The translations under genes and the position numbers were made by a program. From assembly GCF_000382045.1 (NCBI RefSeq), contig NZ_KB907450.1, forward strand, positions 1-64,000: a stretch of DNA of 64,000 nucleotides, read 5' to 3'. A model generated the notes under the pieces. It saw nothing but the letters and a program-made list of their open reading frames with translations. It did no database searches and was not told the origin of the DNA. Numbering within the stretch: the first letter of the stretch is position 1; every line of letters starts with the position of its first letter. This DNA comes from Variovorax atrisoli 110B. Lineage in GTDB: Bacteria; Pseudomonadota; Gammaproteobacteria; Burkholderiales; Burkholderiaceae_C. Shown piece by piece: positions 7,976 to 16,302 of the stretch.

Positions 7976-9197
7976 TGCGCAAGCACCCCCAGCTGTGCGC
8001 ACGCCCGACCTGCTGCGGCCCCGCGGCTCCAACCAGGTCGGCATGCGCCAGTTCAACGAGCGCACGGTACTGCAGGCGCTGCGCGTTCACGGCAGCCTTC
8101 CCAAGGCCGACCTGGCCCGGCTGACCGGGCTGAGCGCGCAGACCATCGGGCTCATCACGGCGCGGCTGGAGGAAGACGGACTCATCGTCAAGCAAAGCCG
8201 CGTGCGCGGGCGCATCGGCCAGCCCTCTGTTCCGCTGGCGCTCAACCCCGACGGCGCCTTCGCCATCGGCATCAAGGTGGGCCGGCGCGGCGCCGAGTGG
8301 CTGCTGATCGACTTCGCTGCGCAGGTGCGCGAGCGCCACGCCATCGGCTACGACTTTCCCGACGCCGACGAGCTGCTGCCCGCCATCGCGCAGCACATCC
8401 ACCGCCTGCGCGACGGCCTGGGGCCGCTGGCCGCGCGCAACGTGGGCGTGGGACTGGCCGCGCCCTTCCTGCTCGGTGGCTGGCACCGCACGCTGGGGCT
8501 GTCGAAGGCGCAGTCCGACCTGTGGAACCAGATGGACCTGGCCGCCGAGGTGCGGTCGCGCATCGACCTGCCCGTGAGCTTCGCGCGCGACACGGTGGCG
8601 GCCTGCGTGGCCGAACTGGTGGGCGGGCGCGGGCACGACCTGAAGAGCTTTCTCTACATATTCGTCGACACCTTCGTGGGCGGCGGGCTGGTCATCAACT
8701 CGCACCTGCACACCGGCGCGCATGGCAATGCGGGTGCGCTGGCATCGCTGCCGATGCAGCCGCCGGGCACCCGCGGCGCTCTGCCGCCGCAGCTGGTCGC
8801 GCAGGCATCGCTGTGGGAGCTCGAACAGCGCCTGTCGGCCGAAGGCCTGGACCCCATGGCCGCCTACGACGACCGCGCGCTGCAGCCGCCTTTCGCTCAG
8901 ACCACGACGGCCTGGCTGGCCAGCGCATCGCAGGCGCTGGCGCATGCCATCGTGTGCGGCACCGCCATGCTCGACCTGTCCGACGTGGTGGTGGACGGCT
9001 CCATGTCACGCCTGTTGCTGCAGGCGCTGCTCGACCAGACCCGCGACGCGCTCGACCACTGCAACTGGGAAGGTCTCTGGCAGCCGCAACTGCATGGCGG
9101 CAAGGCCGGCGCGCAGGCCTGCGCTCTGGGTGGCGCGATGCTGCCGCTGCACGCGAACTTCGCGCCGGACCACGATGTGTTCCTGAAGGCGGCCTAG
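7968..9197 (+). CDS. ROK-family transcriptional regulator
   Basis: 409 residues. An N-terminal winged helix (residues ~25-85, VLQALRVHGSLPKADLARLTG then GLITARLEEDGL) is followed by a ROK sugar-kinase-like domain (VGVGLAAPF, DTFVGGGLV, GAHGNAGALASLP). ROK regulators of the NagC/XylR type repress sugar-uptake operons and are released by the sugar or its phosphate. It overlaps frcA by 8 bp, so it is the last gene of the operon it probably controls. Its stop shares the CTAG at 9194-9197 with the convergent DUF6194 gene. Confidence 0.88.
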   Translation: MPDAQAPPAVRTPDLLRPRGSNQVGMRQFNERTVLQALRVHGSLPKADLARLTGLSAQTIGLITARLEEDGLIVKQSRVRGRIGQPSVPLALNPDGAFAIGIKVGRRGAEWLLIDFAAQVRERHAIGYDFPDADELLPAIAQHIHRLRDGLGPLAARNVGVGLAAPFLLGGWHRTLGLSKAQSDLWNQMDLAAEVRSRIDLPVSFARDTVAACVAELVGGRGHDLKSFLYIFVDTFVGGGLVINSHLHTGAHGNAGALASLPMQPPGTRGALPPQLVAQASLWELEQRLSAEGLDPMAAYDDRALQPPFAQTTTAWLASASQALAHAIVCGTAMLDLSDVVVDGSMSRLLLQALLDQTRDALDHCNWEGLWQPQLHGGKAGAQACALGGAMLPLHANFAPDHDVFLKAA

Positions 9198-9610
9198 CCC
9201 GCGTGCCCGCCCTGACCGGTCTTTCGCGATCGCGCGAGGCTCAGCGCCTCGGCGATCAGCGGCTTGACCCTCTCGAAGGTCTTGGCGCTCGGGTTGATCA
9301 CGCTGACCCAGTACATCTTCCCGTAAAGCGGATGCGGCATCAGCGTGTCGATCGCGCTGTAGTCGGGCGCGGCCGGCTGCTCGCCGAAGAGCGCGCGGAA
9401 GGTCTCCTTGCCCACGCCGAGGTTCAGCCGGAACACGCCAGGGCGGTCCAGCTTCGAGGCATTGTCGAACTCGTTGTCCTTCGTCACGATGGTCGCGAAA
9501 GGGAACTTGTCGTCGCCGTCGTGGAAGAAGAAGGTGTTGTCGTCGGCGATCTGGAAATGGCCGCCGGCCAGCATGTCGATGAGGTATTGGGTGATCGCGT
9601 CTTCGGTCAT
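9194..9610 (-). CDS. DUF6194 family protein
   Basis: 138 residues. The stretch FFFHDGDDKFPFATIVTKD followed by DRPGVFRLNLGVGKETFRALFG is characteristic of DUF6194 proteins, whose function is unknown. There is no signal peptide or membrane segment; it is cytoplasmic. The start MTEDAITQYL at 9610 was chosen over longer in-frame starts because conservation begins there and upstream codons overlap the neighbouring gene. It is convergent with the ROK gene, sharing the last bases. Confidence 0.82.
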   Translation of the reverse strand: MTEDAITQYLIDMLAGGHFQIADDNTFFFHDGDDKFPFATIVTKDNEFDNASKLDRPGVFRLNLGVGKETFRALFGEQPAAPDYSAIDTLMPHPLYGKMYWVSVINPSAKTFERVKPLIAEALSLARSRKTGQGGHAG

Positions 9611-9635
9611 GGGCGCGATCTTGCCCGCATTCCCA

Positions 9636-10655
9636 TCAGGAGGTCGGCCAGCGCCGCAGCCCCAGTTCGTCGGCCAGCCGACGGTAGGCCTTGAGCTGCG
9701 CCTGCACGTAGTCGTCGAGCGCGGTGCCGGTGAGGGCGAAAGGGTAGAGCCCGTGCTGCTCGCGCAGCGCTGCATAGCCGGGTGCGGCGCCCGCCTCGCG
9801 GAACGCGGCGACCCAGGCCCGCACGGCGTGCTCGGGCACGTCGGCGCTCAGGTACAGGCCGCGCACCGTCGGCCACACGAGGTCCACCCCTTGCTCGCGC
9901 GCGGTCGGCACGCCGGTGAGCGCGCCGCCCAGGCGGTTCTCCGACAGCACAGCGAGCAGCCGCACCGGCGTGCCGCCTGCCATGGCCTGCAGCGCCTCGG
10001 CGGCGTCGCCGGGGAACGCGTCGACATGCCGGCCCTGCAGCGCGCTCAACGCGTCGCCGCCGCCTTCGAAGGAGACGAATCGCATCGCCTTGTGGTCGCG
10101 CCCGGCCGCGCGCACCAGCAGCGCGGCCTTCACCCAGTCCTGGCTGCCCACGGTGCCGCCCGCGCCGAAGGCGATGCGCGACGGGTCCTGCCGCAGCGCG
10201 GCGACCAGGTCCTGCAGGCGCCTGAAGGGCGAGTCGCGGTGCACGGCGACCACGCCGTAGTCGGTGCCCAGCGTGGCGATCCAGCGCACGGCCGAAGGCG
10301 GATGGGGCCCGAAGCGGCCCTGCGCCAGGTTGAGCAGCGAGCCGCTGGAGAACGCCACCAGCGTGCCCGGCCCGCCGAGCTTGCCGGTGGCGATGCGGTC
10401 GAAGGCCACGGCGCCGATGCCGCCCGGCAGGTAGCGCTGACCCAGCGGCGGGCGCGCCGGCCGCACGGCCTGCAGCGCGTCGCGCGCAAGGGCGCAGGTC
10501 AGCGCGAAGCCGCCGCCGGCCTTGGCGGGAATCACGCAGTCGGCAGCTTCCTCGGAAGGGTCGCTGGCGGCCATCGCACGCAGGCCGAAGGACGGCGCGA
10601 GCAGCGCACACAGCGCGCGCAATGCGTGACGTCGGTGGAGGGCAGGAGATGGCAT
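9636..10655 (-). CDS. Bug-family (TctC-like) periplasmic binding protein
   Basis: 339 residues with a signal peptide (RRHALRALCALLAPSFGLRAMA). The body has TctC/Bug features: AGGGFALTC near the start, LPGGIGAVAFDRIATGK, a short DLVAALRQDPSRIAFGAGG segment and FVSFEGGGDALSALQGRHVDAF. Such proteins bind carboxylates for tripartite tricarboxylate transporters or act as sensors for TctDE kinases. It starts 13 bp after the stop of the sensor kinase gene on the same strand, so it is probably a co-sensor or is controlled by that system. No tctAB lies nearby. It is divergent from typical Bug proteins. Confidence 0.82.
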   Translation of the reverse strand: MPSPALHRRHALRALCALLAPSFGLRAMAASDPSEEAADCVIPAKAGGGFALTCALARDALQAVRPARPPLGQRYLPGGIGAVAFDRIATGKLGGPGTLVAFSSGSLLNLAQGRFGPHPPSAVRWIATLGTDYGVVAVHRDSPFRRLQDLVAALRQDPSRIAFGAGGTVGSQDWVKAALLVRAAGRDHKAMRFVSFEGGGDALSALQGRHVDAFPGDAAEALQAMAGGTPVRLLAVLSENRLGGALTGVPTAREQGVDLVWPTVRGLYLSADVPEHAVRAWVAAFREAGAAPGYAALREQHGLYPFALTGTALDDYVQAQLKAYRRLADELGLRRWPTS

Positions 10656-10668
10656 GGCGGCGGACCTG

Positions 10669-12105
10669 TCAGTTGGAGGTTGGGGCCGACGAGGTGCGCG
10701 GCCACCAGATGATCGCGTGCAGCCCCGGTCCGGCCTCCCGGGCTTCGAGCCGCAGCTCGCCGCGATGCCGCTGTGCGATGGAGCGCGCGATGGCCAGCCC
10801 GAGCCCGAACCCGCCCTTGCCGGCACGTGCGCCGCGGAGGAAGCGCTGGCCCAGTGCGGCGCGTTCTTCCTCATTGAGGCCGGGGCCGTTGTCCTCGACG
10901 TTGAGGCTCCAGCCCGCTGCGTCACTGGCAGCGAAGAGCGTGATCGTTCCTTCTGCGGGGGTGTAGGCGATCGCGTTGCTCACCAGGTTGCCGAGCGCCT
11001 CGCGCATCAGCGCGCGGTCGGCCACGGCGGGGAAATCGGGCATGGCGGAGTGGATGCCCAGATCGATGCCCAGGTCGATGCGCTTTGCGCGCGCCAGAGG
11101 CAGCAGGTCGACGGCCACTTCGCGCAGCAGCGCCTCCAGGTCGAACTCGGCCGGTTCCACCGACACGGTGTCGCTGCGGCCCAGGGCCAGCAGCTGCTGG
11201 GCGCTGCGCGTGGCGCAGGCGATCTCGGCGCCGAGCGCATCGAGCGCGGCGCGCACCTGCGCAGGGTCTTCCTCGCGCCGCGCGTAGTCGGCCTGCATCT
11301 GCAGCGTGGTGAGGTGGGTGCGCAGCTGGTGCGAGGCGTCGTCGAGGAACTGCCGTTGCTGCGAGACCAGCTCCTGCGTGCGCGACATCTGCTGGTTGAC
11401 TGCCGCCACCAGCGGCCGCACCTCGGCGGGCAGGTCGGTCTCGGCGATGCGCGTGAGGTCGTCGCTGGTGCGCGCGCCCACCTCGCGCGCCAGCCGCGAG
11501 AGCGGCCGCAGCGCCGCCGCGAGCGCGATGGCGGTGCCGCACAGCAGCATCGCCAGCACCAGCCCGTCGCGCAACGCCGCGCTGCGCACGAATCGCGCGC
11601 TGAATTCCTGCCGCGAGCGCGTGCTCTCGCCGACCTGGATCAGCACGCTGCGCCCGGTGCTGCCGGCCGGCGTGCGGTCGAGGTCGCGGCGGTAGGCCGC
11701 GAGCCGAACGGCCTCGCCGAAGTAGGTGGCGTCGTAGAAGGCCGGCACGCCCATCGCGAGCTCGGCGGGCGGAGCGGGCAGGTCTGCGCTGCCGAGCTCG
11801 ACCAGCCCGTCGGAAGTCGAGACGCGGAAGAACACCTGCCCGCTCGCCGTGAGCTCGAAGAACTCGAACATCGTGTACGGCAGTTCGACGGAGAGCCCGC
11901 CCGAGGCGGTCGAGATGTTGGCATCGATGGACTTGAGCGCGCCGAGCAGCGAGCGGTCGTAGGCGGCGTTGGCGGCTGCCAGCGCGTCGTGCCGGGTCAT
12001 CCACAGCTCGATGCAGGTCACGACGAGCAGGGCGGGGAAGAGCAGCAGCGCCAGCCGCTGCCAGAGGCTCGCGCGCCGCAGACGGGCCGTGAAGTTCAGC
12101 GGCAT
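10669..12105 (-). CDS. tctE: sensor histidine kinase, TctE-like
   Basis: 478 residues. A transmembrane helix near residues 17-35, a ~140-residue periplasmic sensor domain (the type found in TctE/QseC relatives), a second helix near 180-198, HAMP-like linker, then a dimerisation box ASHQLRTHL with phospho-acceptor His259. The ATPase has NLVSNAIAYTP (N box), DNGPGL (G1) and FGLGLAIARSI (G2). It phosphorylates the response regulator encoded upstream. The start MPLNFTARL at 12105 was chosen because the longer in-frame start at 12210 would translate the intergenic repeat. Confidence 0.9.
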   Translation of the reverse strand: MPLNFTARLRRASLWQRLALLLFPALLVVTCIELWMTRHDALAAANAAYDRSLLGALKSIDANISTASGGLSVELPYTMFEFFELTASGQVFFRVSTSDGLVELGSADLPAPPAELAMGVPAFYDATYFGEAVRLAAYRRDLDRTPAGSTGRSVLIQVGESTRSRQEFSARFVRSAALRDGLVLAMLLCGTAIALAAALRPLSRLAREVGARTSDDLTRIAETDLPAEVRPLVAAVNQQMSRTQELVSQQRQFLDDASHQLRTHLTTLQMQADYARREEDPAQVRAALDALGAEIACATRSAQQLLALGRSDTVSVEPAEFDLEALLREVAVDLLPLARAKRIDLGIDLGIHSAMPDFPAVADRALMREALGNLVSNAIAYTPAEGTITLFAASDAAGWSLNVEDNGPGLNEEERAALGQRFLRGARAGKGGFGLGLAIARSIAQRHRGELRLEAREAGPGLHAIIWWPRTSSAPTSN

Positions 12106-12144
12106 GCCCACGACGCGAGAAATCCAGGCGTTCTCTTCGCGAAA

Positions 12145-12230
12145 CACCGTGGAGCTGGCTCCGCCGGGCCGCAGATGCCGCCCCCGGCGCAGGGGGAGGA
12201 GAAGCGACACGAAGTGGGCGAAGCCCGGGG
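12145..12230 (-). repeat. intraoperonic palindromic repeat element, copy B (divergent)
   Basis: Read on the minus strand: CCCCGGGCTTCGCCCACTTC, then GTGTCGC, a G/C-rich stem CCCCCTGCGCCGGGGG, and GCGGCCCGGCGG. It sits between the response regulator and kinase genes, 12 bp after the regulator stop, in the same orientation to transcription as the other copies but more diverged. Confidence 0.8.
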
Positions 12231-12242
12231 CAGTGTCCTCAT

Positions 12243-12908
12243 CTAGTCAGCTTCCAGCACATAGCCCAGCCCGCGCAGCGTGACGATGCGCACGCCGCTG
12301 CCGTCCAGCCGCTTGCGCAGCCGGTAGACGAAGACTTCCACTGCCTCGGGGTGCACTTCCTCGTCGTCGGAGAACACTCGCTCCAGGATCTGCTGCTTCG
12401 ACAGCGGCTCGCCGCTGCGCTGCACAAGCACGCGCAGCACCGCCAGCTCGCGCGGCGAGAGCGCCAGCGCCTCGCCGTTGAGCGTGAAGTGCCGTCGCGC
12501 CCCGTCGTACACCAGCGCGCCGCAGGCCTGGCGCGGATGCTCCACGCCGCGCGCGCGGCGCACCAGCGCATGCAGCCTCGCCTCGAGTTCGGCGAGTGCG
12601 AAGGGCTTGGCGAGGAAGTCGTCCGCGCCCGCGTTGAGCGAGGCCACGCGCTCGTTCACCGAGTCGCGCGCAGTGAGGATCAGCGCCGGCAGCCGCTGGT
12701 CGCGCTCGCGCAGCCGCTGCAGCACCGTGTGCCCGTCGAGCCCGGGCAGGCCGAGGTCGAGCACCAGCGCGTCGTGGTCGCGCTGCTGCAAGGCACGGTC
12801 GGCCAGCCGCCCGTCGTCCACCCATTCGACCTGGATGCCCGCGTGCTCAAGCGCCTTGCACAGCCAAGTGCCCAGGGTGTGTTCGTCTTCGGCAAGAAGG
12901 ATGCGCAT
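12243..12908 (-). CDS. tctD: OmpR-family response regulator, TctD-like
   Basis: 221 residues. The receiver domain has the acidic pair EDE at 7-9, phospho-acceptor Asp51 (LVLDLGLPGLDG) and Lys in LAKPF. The winged-helix output domain (residues ~125-221) contains LSPRELAVLRVL and VFVYRLRKRLDG, with RIVTLRGLGYVL at the end. It is the partner of the adjacent TctE-like kinase. In TctDE systems, tricarboxylate uptake genes are the targets; here the flanking Bug genes are candidates. Confidence 0.92.
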   Translation of the reverse strand: MRILLAEDEHTLGTWLCKALEHAGIQVEWVDDGRLADRALQQRDHDALVLDLGLPGLDGHTVLQRLRERDQRLPALILTARDSVNERVASLNAGADDFLAKPFALAELEARLHALVRRARGVEHPRQACGALVYDGARRHFTLNGEALALSPRELAVLRVLVQRSGEPLSKQQILERVFSDDEEVHPEAVEVFVYRLRKRLDGSGVRIVTLRGLGYVLEAD

Positions 12909-12944
12909 CGACCGATCCTATTAGGGCCGGATATTTTCGCGAAA

Positions 12945-13031
12945 CACCGCGGAACCGGCTTTGCCGGGCCGCAGGTGTTGCCCCCTGCAAGGGGGTTGGC
13001 GCAGCGACACGAAGTGCGCGAAGCCTGGGGG
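12945..13031 (-). repeat. intraoperonic palindromic repeat element, copy C
   Basis: 87 bp, tandem with copy D and differing from it at about two positions. On the minus strand it reads ACCCCCAGGCTTCGCGCACT, TCGTGTCGC, AACCCCCTTGCAGGGGG, and ends CCGGTTCCGCGGTG. It lies before the response-regulator gene. Confidence 0.92.
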
Positions 13032-13043
13032 TGAGTCCGAGGC

Positions 13044-13130
13044 CACCGCGGAACCGGCTTTGCCGGGCCGCAGGTGTTGCCCCCTGCAAGGGGGTGGGCG
13101 CAGCGACACGAAGTGCGCGGAGCCTGGGGG
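13044..13130 (-). repeat. intraoperonic palindromic repeat element, copy D
   Basis: 87 bp, nearly identical to copy C, beginning 8 bp after the stop of the Bug gene at 13139. The two copies are separated by 12 bp. Tandem duplication this exact suggests recent copying or gene-conversion. Confidence 0.92.
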
Positions 13131-13138
13131 TTTGCCAA

Positions 13139-14149
13139 TCAGTCCGGCTTGATGTTTGCCCTTGCGATGACCTTCTGCCAGCGTGCCTGCTCGGACGCGA
13201 TGAACTGCGCGAACTGCTCCGGCGTGCCGCCGACGGCTTCGGCCGCGTCGTTGGTCAGCCGCTGCATCGAGTCGGGCGACTTCACCGCCTTCATCGTCTC
13301 GGCCGAGAGCTTGGCGAGCTGCGGCGGCGTGATGTTGGCCGGCGCGAGCATGCCGTACCACTGCGTCATCTCGAAGCCGGGGAAGCCCTGCTCGGCCACG
13401 GTCGGCACGTCGGGCAGTTGCGGCAGGCGCTTGGCCGAGCCGGTCGCGATGCAGCGCACCTTGCCTGCCTTGATGAACTGCAGCACCGCCGCAGCGCCGA
13501 TGGCCGATGCGTCGAGCCGGCCGGAGAGCAGGTCGGTCACCATCGGGCCGGTGCCGCGGTAGGGCACGTGCAGCATGAAGACGTCGGCCGTCATCTTCAG
13601 GTATTCGAATGCCAGGTGGCCTGCGCTGCCGTTGCCCGCCGAGCCGTAGCTGAGCTTGCCCGGCTTCGACTTGGCGTAGGCGATGAACTCCTTGAGGTTC
13701 TTCGCCGGCACGTCGGGGTGCACCACGTAGAGGCTGGGCACCTTGGCCAGCAGGCTCACCGGCTTGAAGTCCTTGTTCGCGTCGTAGGGCAGCTTGGCGA
13801 AGATGTACGGGTTGACCGCCAGCGTGCCGATGTGGCCCAGGATGATCGTGTGCTGGTCGGTCGCGCGCGCCACCTCGCCCATCGCGATGTTGCCGGCCGC
13901 GCCCGGCTTGTTGTCGACGAACACGCTCTGGCCGATGGTGCGCGAGAGTTCCGCTGCGGTCGAGCGCGCGACGATCTCCGAGCTGCCGCCCGGCGCGAAG
14001 GGCACGACGAAGCGGATCGACTTGCTGGGCCAGGCGTCTTCGGCGAAGGCCATCGAGGGCAGCAGGCCGCCGAAGGCTGCCGCGCCGCCGGCCTGGAGCA
14101 GGCCGCGGCGGCTCAGGCGGGCGTCATGGGGGAAGAGGGGGGCGGACAT
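13139..14149 (-). CDS. Bug-family tripartite tricarboxylate transporter substrate-binding protein
   Basis: 336 residues with a twin-arginine-like signal (SRRGLLQAGGAAAFGGLLPSM). The mature protein has Bug hallmarks: VPFAPGGSSEIVAR, VDNKPGAAGNIAMGEVARA, KPGKLSYGSAGNGSAGHLAFEYLK, VPYRGTGPMVTDLLSGRLD and GKVRCIATGSAKRLP. It binds an organic acid in the periplasm. GGAGAC lies ahead of the ATG at 14149. It sits between the IclR regulator (93 bp upstream) and the TctDE-like pair, all on the minus strand. Given the neighbouring shikimate cluster, an aromatic or hydroaromatic acid is a plausible ligand (inference). Confidence 0.9.
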   Translation of the reverse strand: MSAPLFPHDARLSRRGLLQAGGAAAFGGLLPSMAFAEDAWPSKSIRFVVPFAPGGSSEIVARSTAAELSRTIGQSVFVDNKPGAAGNIAMGEVARATDQHTIILGHIGTLAVNPYIFAKLPYDANKDFKPVSLLAKVPSLYVVHPDVPAKNLKEFIAYAKSKPGKLSYGSAGNGSAGHLAFEYLKMTADVFMLHVPYRGTGPMVTDLLSGRLDASAIGAAAVLQFIKAGKVRCIATGSAKRLPQLPDVPTVAEQGFPGFEMTQWYGMLAPANITPPQLAKLSAETMKAVKSPDSMQRLTNDAAEAVGGTPEQFAQFIASEQARWQKVIARANIKPD

Positions 14150-14242
14150 GTTGCTTGTGTCTCCAGCGCTTTTTGGATTGAAAGCGCGCATCGTGCCCGG
14201 GGGATGCTGTCGGAAAGCTGTCAGTCCGGACGGCCACCCGGG

Positions 14243-15037
14243 TCAGATCAGGTTGCGCATCGCCTGCGCCGTCTCCCGCAGCACCGGCAGCACCCGAGTC
14301 ACCGCATCCTCCGAGCTCTCGTGCCCCATCGGCATGGTGATGTTCAGCGCTCCCACCAGCGTGCCGTGCCGGTCGCGCAGCGGCACCGCGATGCCGCGCG
14401 AGTTCAGGTCGAGCTGCTGTTCGGAAAGGGCCCAGCCTTGCGCCCGGATGCGCGCGAGTTCGAGCTTCATGCGCTCCATGCTCGCGATGGTGTGCGAGGT
14501 GAAGACGGTGAGCTTGCGCGTGGTGAGCCACTCGTCGAGCTCGGCGTCGCTGCGCAGGGCCAGCATCAGCATGCCGGAGGCGGTGACCTGTGCCGGCACG
14601 CGCGCGCCGAGCACGTAGCCGGTGCTCATGCTGCGGTTGGGGCCGTTGCGGGCGATGTAGACCACCTCGTCGCCGTCCATCACGCTGAGGTAGGCGATCT
14701 CGTTGGTGCCGGCGGCCACCCGTTGCAGGAAGGGCTGCACCACGCGCGGCAGGCGGGCCGACTCCAGGTACGACTGGCCCAGGCGCAGCACGCGCGGCGT
14801 GAGCCAGAACAGCTTGCCGTCGCTGGCGACATAGCCCATGTGCTGCAGGGTCAGCAGGTAGCGCCGCGCGGCGGTGCGGGTCATGTTCGTGCGCTGGCCG
14901 GCCTGGCTGGCGGTGAGGCGCGGGTTGGCGTCGTCGAAGGCCTCGATGATGCTCACGCCGCGCTCCAAGCCGGCGATCCAGTCGCGCTTGTCCAGGCCTG
15001 GTGGCGGCGCCGGGTTGTGGTTGCTGTCCTTGCTCAT
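14243..15037 (-). CDS. IclR-family regulator, PcaU/PobR-like
   Basis: 264 residues: N-terminal winged helix (SIIEAFDDANPRLTASQAGQ, then RRYLLTLQHMGYV) and IclR effector domain (YLESARLPRVVQPFL, VAAGTNEIAYLSVMDGDEVVYIAR, ALNITMP). PcaR/PcaU/PobR relatives control protocatechuate, hydroxybenzoate and quinate catabolism and respond to the aromatic acid or its product. The start MSKDSNHN at 15037 was chosen because conserved sequence begins soon after. It is divergent from the dehydrogenase/pca operon, and operator-like palindromes lie between them. Confidence 0.9.
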   Translation of the reverse strand: MSKDSNHNPAPPPGLDKRDWIAGLERGVSIIEAFDDANPRLTASQAGQRTNMTRTAARRYLLTLQHMGYVASDGKLFWLTPRVLRLGQSYLESARLPRVVQPFLQRVAAGTNEIAYLSVMDGDEVVYIARNGPNRSMSTGYVLGARVPAQVTASGMLMLALRSDAELDEWLTTRKLTVFTSHTIASMERMKLELARIRAQGWALSEQQLDLNSRGIAVPLRDRHGTLVGALNITMPMGHESSEDAVTRVLPVLRETAQAMRNLI

Positions 15038-15103
15038 GGGCGGAAGTGTGATCTGGCGAGAAGGGTTCGAGTTTGCAATTGGTGCAGGTGAAAACCCTCG
15101 AAG

Positions 15104-15137
15104 TGATCGATCATCAAATTTGAAAGATCGATGATCG
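15104..15137. promoter_or_regulatory. candidate IclR operator in divergent promoter region
   Basis: TGATCGATCATC (15104-15115) and GATCGATGATCG (15126-15137) lie 10 bp apart between the IclR gene and the catabolic operon. The 12-mer GATCGATGATCG recurs inside the perfect palindrome before quiC (20856-20872). Two sites in a divergent region fit autoregulation plus operon control. Confidence 0.65.
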
Positions 15138-15236
15138 CACGTTTTGATGTCCCGAAGGCTGCACGGGTTGGCTGGAGAGACTATAAAGCTCGCCATCCGC
15201 CCTCCAAAAGAGCGATTGACGAACGGAAGCACGCAC

Positions 15237-16160
15237 ATGAGCCATTCCATCAGCGGCAGCACCCAGGCTTACCTGATCCCCGGCGACCCGGTTCGCAACG
15301 TGCGGCTGCCGCGCATGTTCAATGCGGCCTTCGAGCGCTTCGGCATCGACGCGGTGCTGCTGCCCATGCAGGTGCCGGTGCGCGACTTCGCGGTGTTCTT
15401 CAAGTCGGCCTTCCTCGCGCGCAACGTGCGCGGCATGGTGATCGCTCCGCCGCACAAGCCGCTGGTGGTCGACCTGCTCGAAGGCTGCGGGCTCTTCGGC
15501 CGCGTGGCAGGCTCGGTCAACGTGGTGCGCCGCACCGAGGGCGACCAGCTCGAGGGCGATCTCTTCGACGGCGAGGGCCTGATCGGCGCGCTCGACCACT
15601 ACAACATTCCCTTCCGCGGCAAGCGCGTGCTGATCCTGGGCGCGGGCGTGAGCGCCGCGGCCATCGGCGTCGCGCTGGCCGAGGGCGGTACGGTGAACGG
15701 CGCGGCGCACATCGCCATGTACGACAAGGCCGCCGGCAAGGCGGCCGGCGTGGCGGCCAAGCTCGACGCCTTCTTCGACGCCGAGGTGGTCGCCGCCGAC
15801 AGCAATGCGCCCGAGGGCTTCGACCTCGTCATCAACGCCACGCAACTGGGTCTGAGCGACGACGACGCGGCGCCGGTCGACGTGACGCGCATGGACAGCC
15901 ACGCCGCGCTCTTCGACATCCTGCTGCGCAACCAGCCGACGCCGCTGGTGCGCGCGGCCCGTGCGCGCGGGCTCAATGCGCAGGCCGGCTTCGAGATGCT
16001 GATCCAGCAGATGCCGCATTACTTCCGCTACTTCGGCCACATGGACGCGGCGGATGCGATGACGGCCGACGCCGGTTTCCTGCGCGAAATCATCTATCCG
16101 CCCGCGATGCGCGCCGAGATCGCGCAGCCGCTGCGCTACCACTCACCGAGCGTGGCGTGA
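15237..16160 (+). CDS. shikimate/quinate dehydrogenase-like protein 1 (AroE family)
   Basis: 307 residues. N-terminal substrate domain with the catalytic-Lys motif APPHK (AroE consensus xxPHK) and GSVNVV. Rossmann domain with ILGAGVSAAAIG and NATQLGL. It should oxidise quinate or shikimate to the 3-dehydro acid with NAD(P). The AroE motif G-x-N-T-D-G is replaced by GDLFDG, keeping the catalytic Asp but losing Asn-Thr. GGAAG precedes the ATG at 15237; two upstream ATGs lie in the promoter. It heads the operon, with a paralogue downstream after a repeat element. A catabolic role follows from context. Confidence 0.82.
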   Translation: MSHSISGSTQAYLIPGDPVRNVRLPRMFNAAFERFGIDAVLLPMQVPVRDFAVFFKSAFLARNVRGMVIAPPHKPLVVDLLEGCGLFGRVAGSVNVVRRTEGDQLEGDLFDGEGLIGALDHYNIPFRGKRVLILGAGVSAAAIGVALAEGGTVNGAAHIAMYDKAAGKAAGVAAKLDAFFDAEVVAADSNAPEGFDLVINATQLGLSDDDAAPVDVTRMDSHAALFDILLRNQPTPLVRAARARGLNAQAGFEMLIQQMPHYFRYFGHMDAADAMTADAGFLREIIYPPAMRAEIAQPLRYHSPSVA

Positions 16161-16167
16161 ATGGCTC

Positions 16168-16256
16168 ACCCCCAGGCTTCGCGCACTTTGTGTCGCTTCG
16201 CCAACCCCCTTGCAGGGGGCAATGCCTGCGGCCCGGCGAAGCCGGTTCCGCGGCAT
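16168..16256 (+). repeat. intraoperonic palindromic repeat element, copy E
   Basis: Begins 7 bp after the stop of the first dehydrogenase gene and reads ACCCCCAGGCTTCGCGCACT, TTGTGTCGC, AACCCCCTTGCAGGGGG, GCGGCCCGGCGAAGCCGG. Same orientation to transcription as copies A-D. Confidence 0.9.
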
Positions 16257-16302
16257 TCCTGGAAGAAACCTTCGACCTTTGACTGCACAGATTGATCCAC
16301 CA

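Noticed and set aside
12106..12210. Upstream start for the TctE-like kinase
   Set aside because: The added residues are encoded by repeat copy B, and conservation begins at MPLNF.
10654..12246. 530-codon open frame on the plus strand opposite the histidine kinase
   Set aside because: The kinase has complete catalytic motifs; the opposite frame has low-complexity composition typical of a shadow.
16210..16302. Upstream start for the second AroE-like gene
   Set aside because: Encoded by repeat copy E and not part of the fold.
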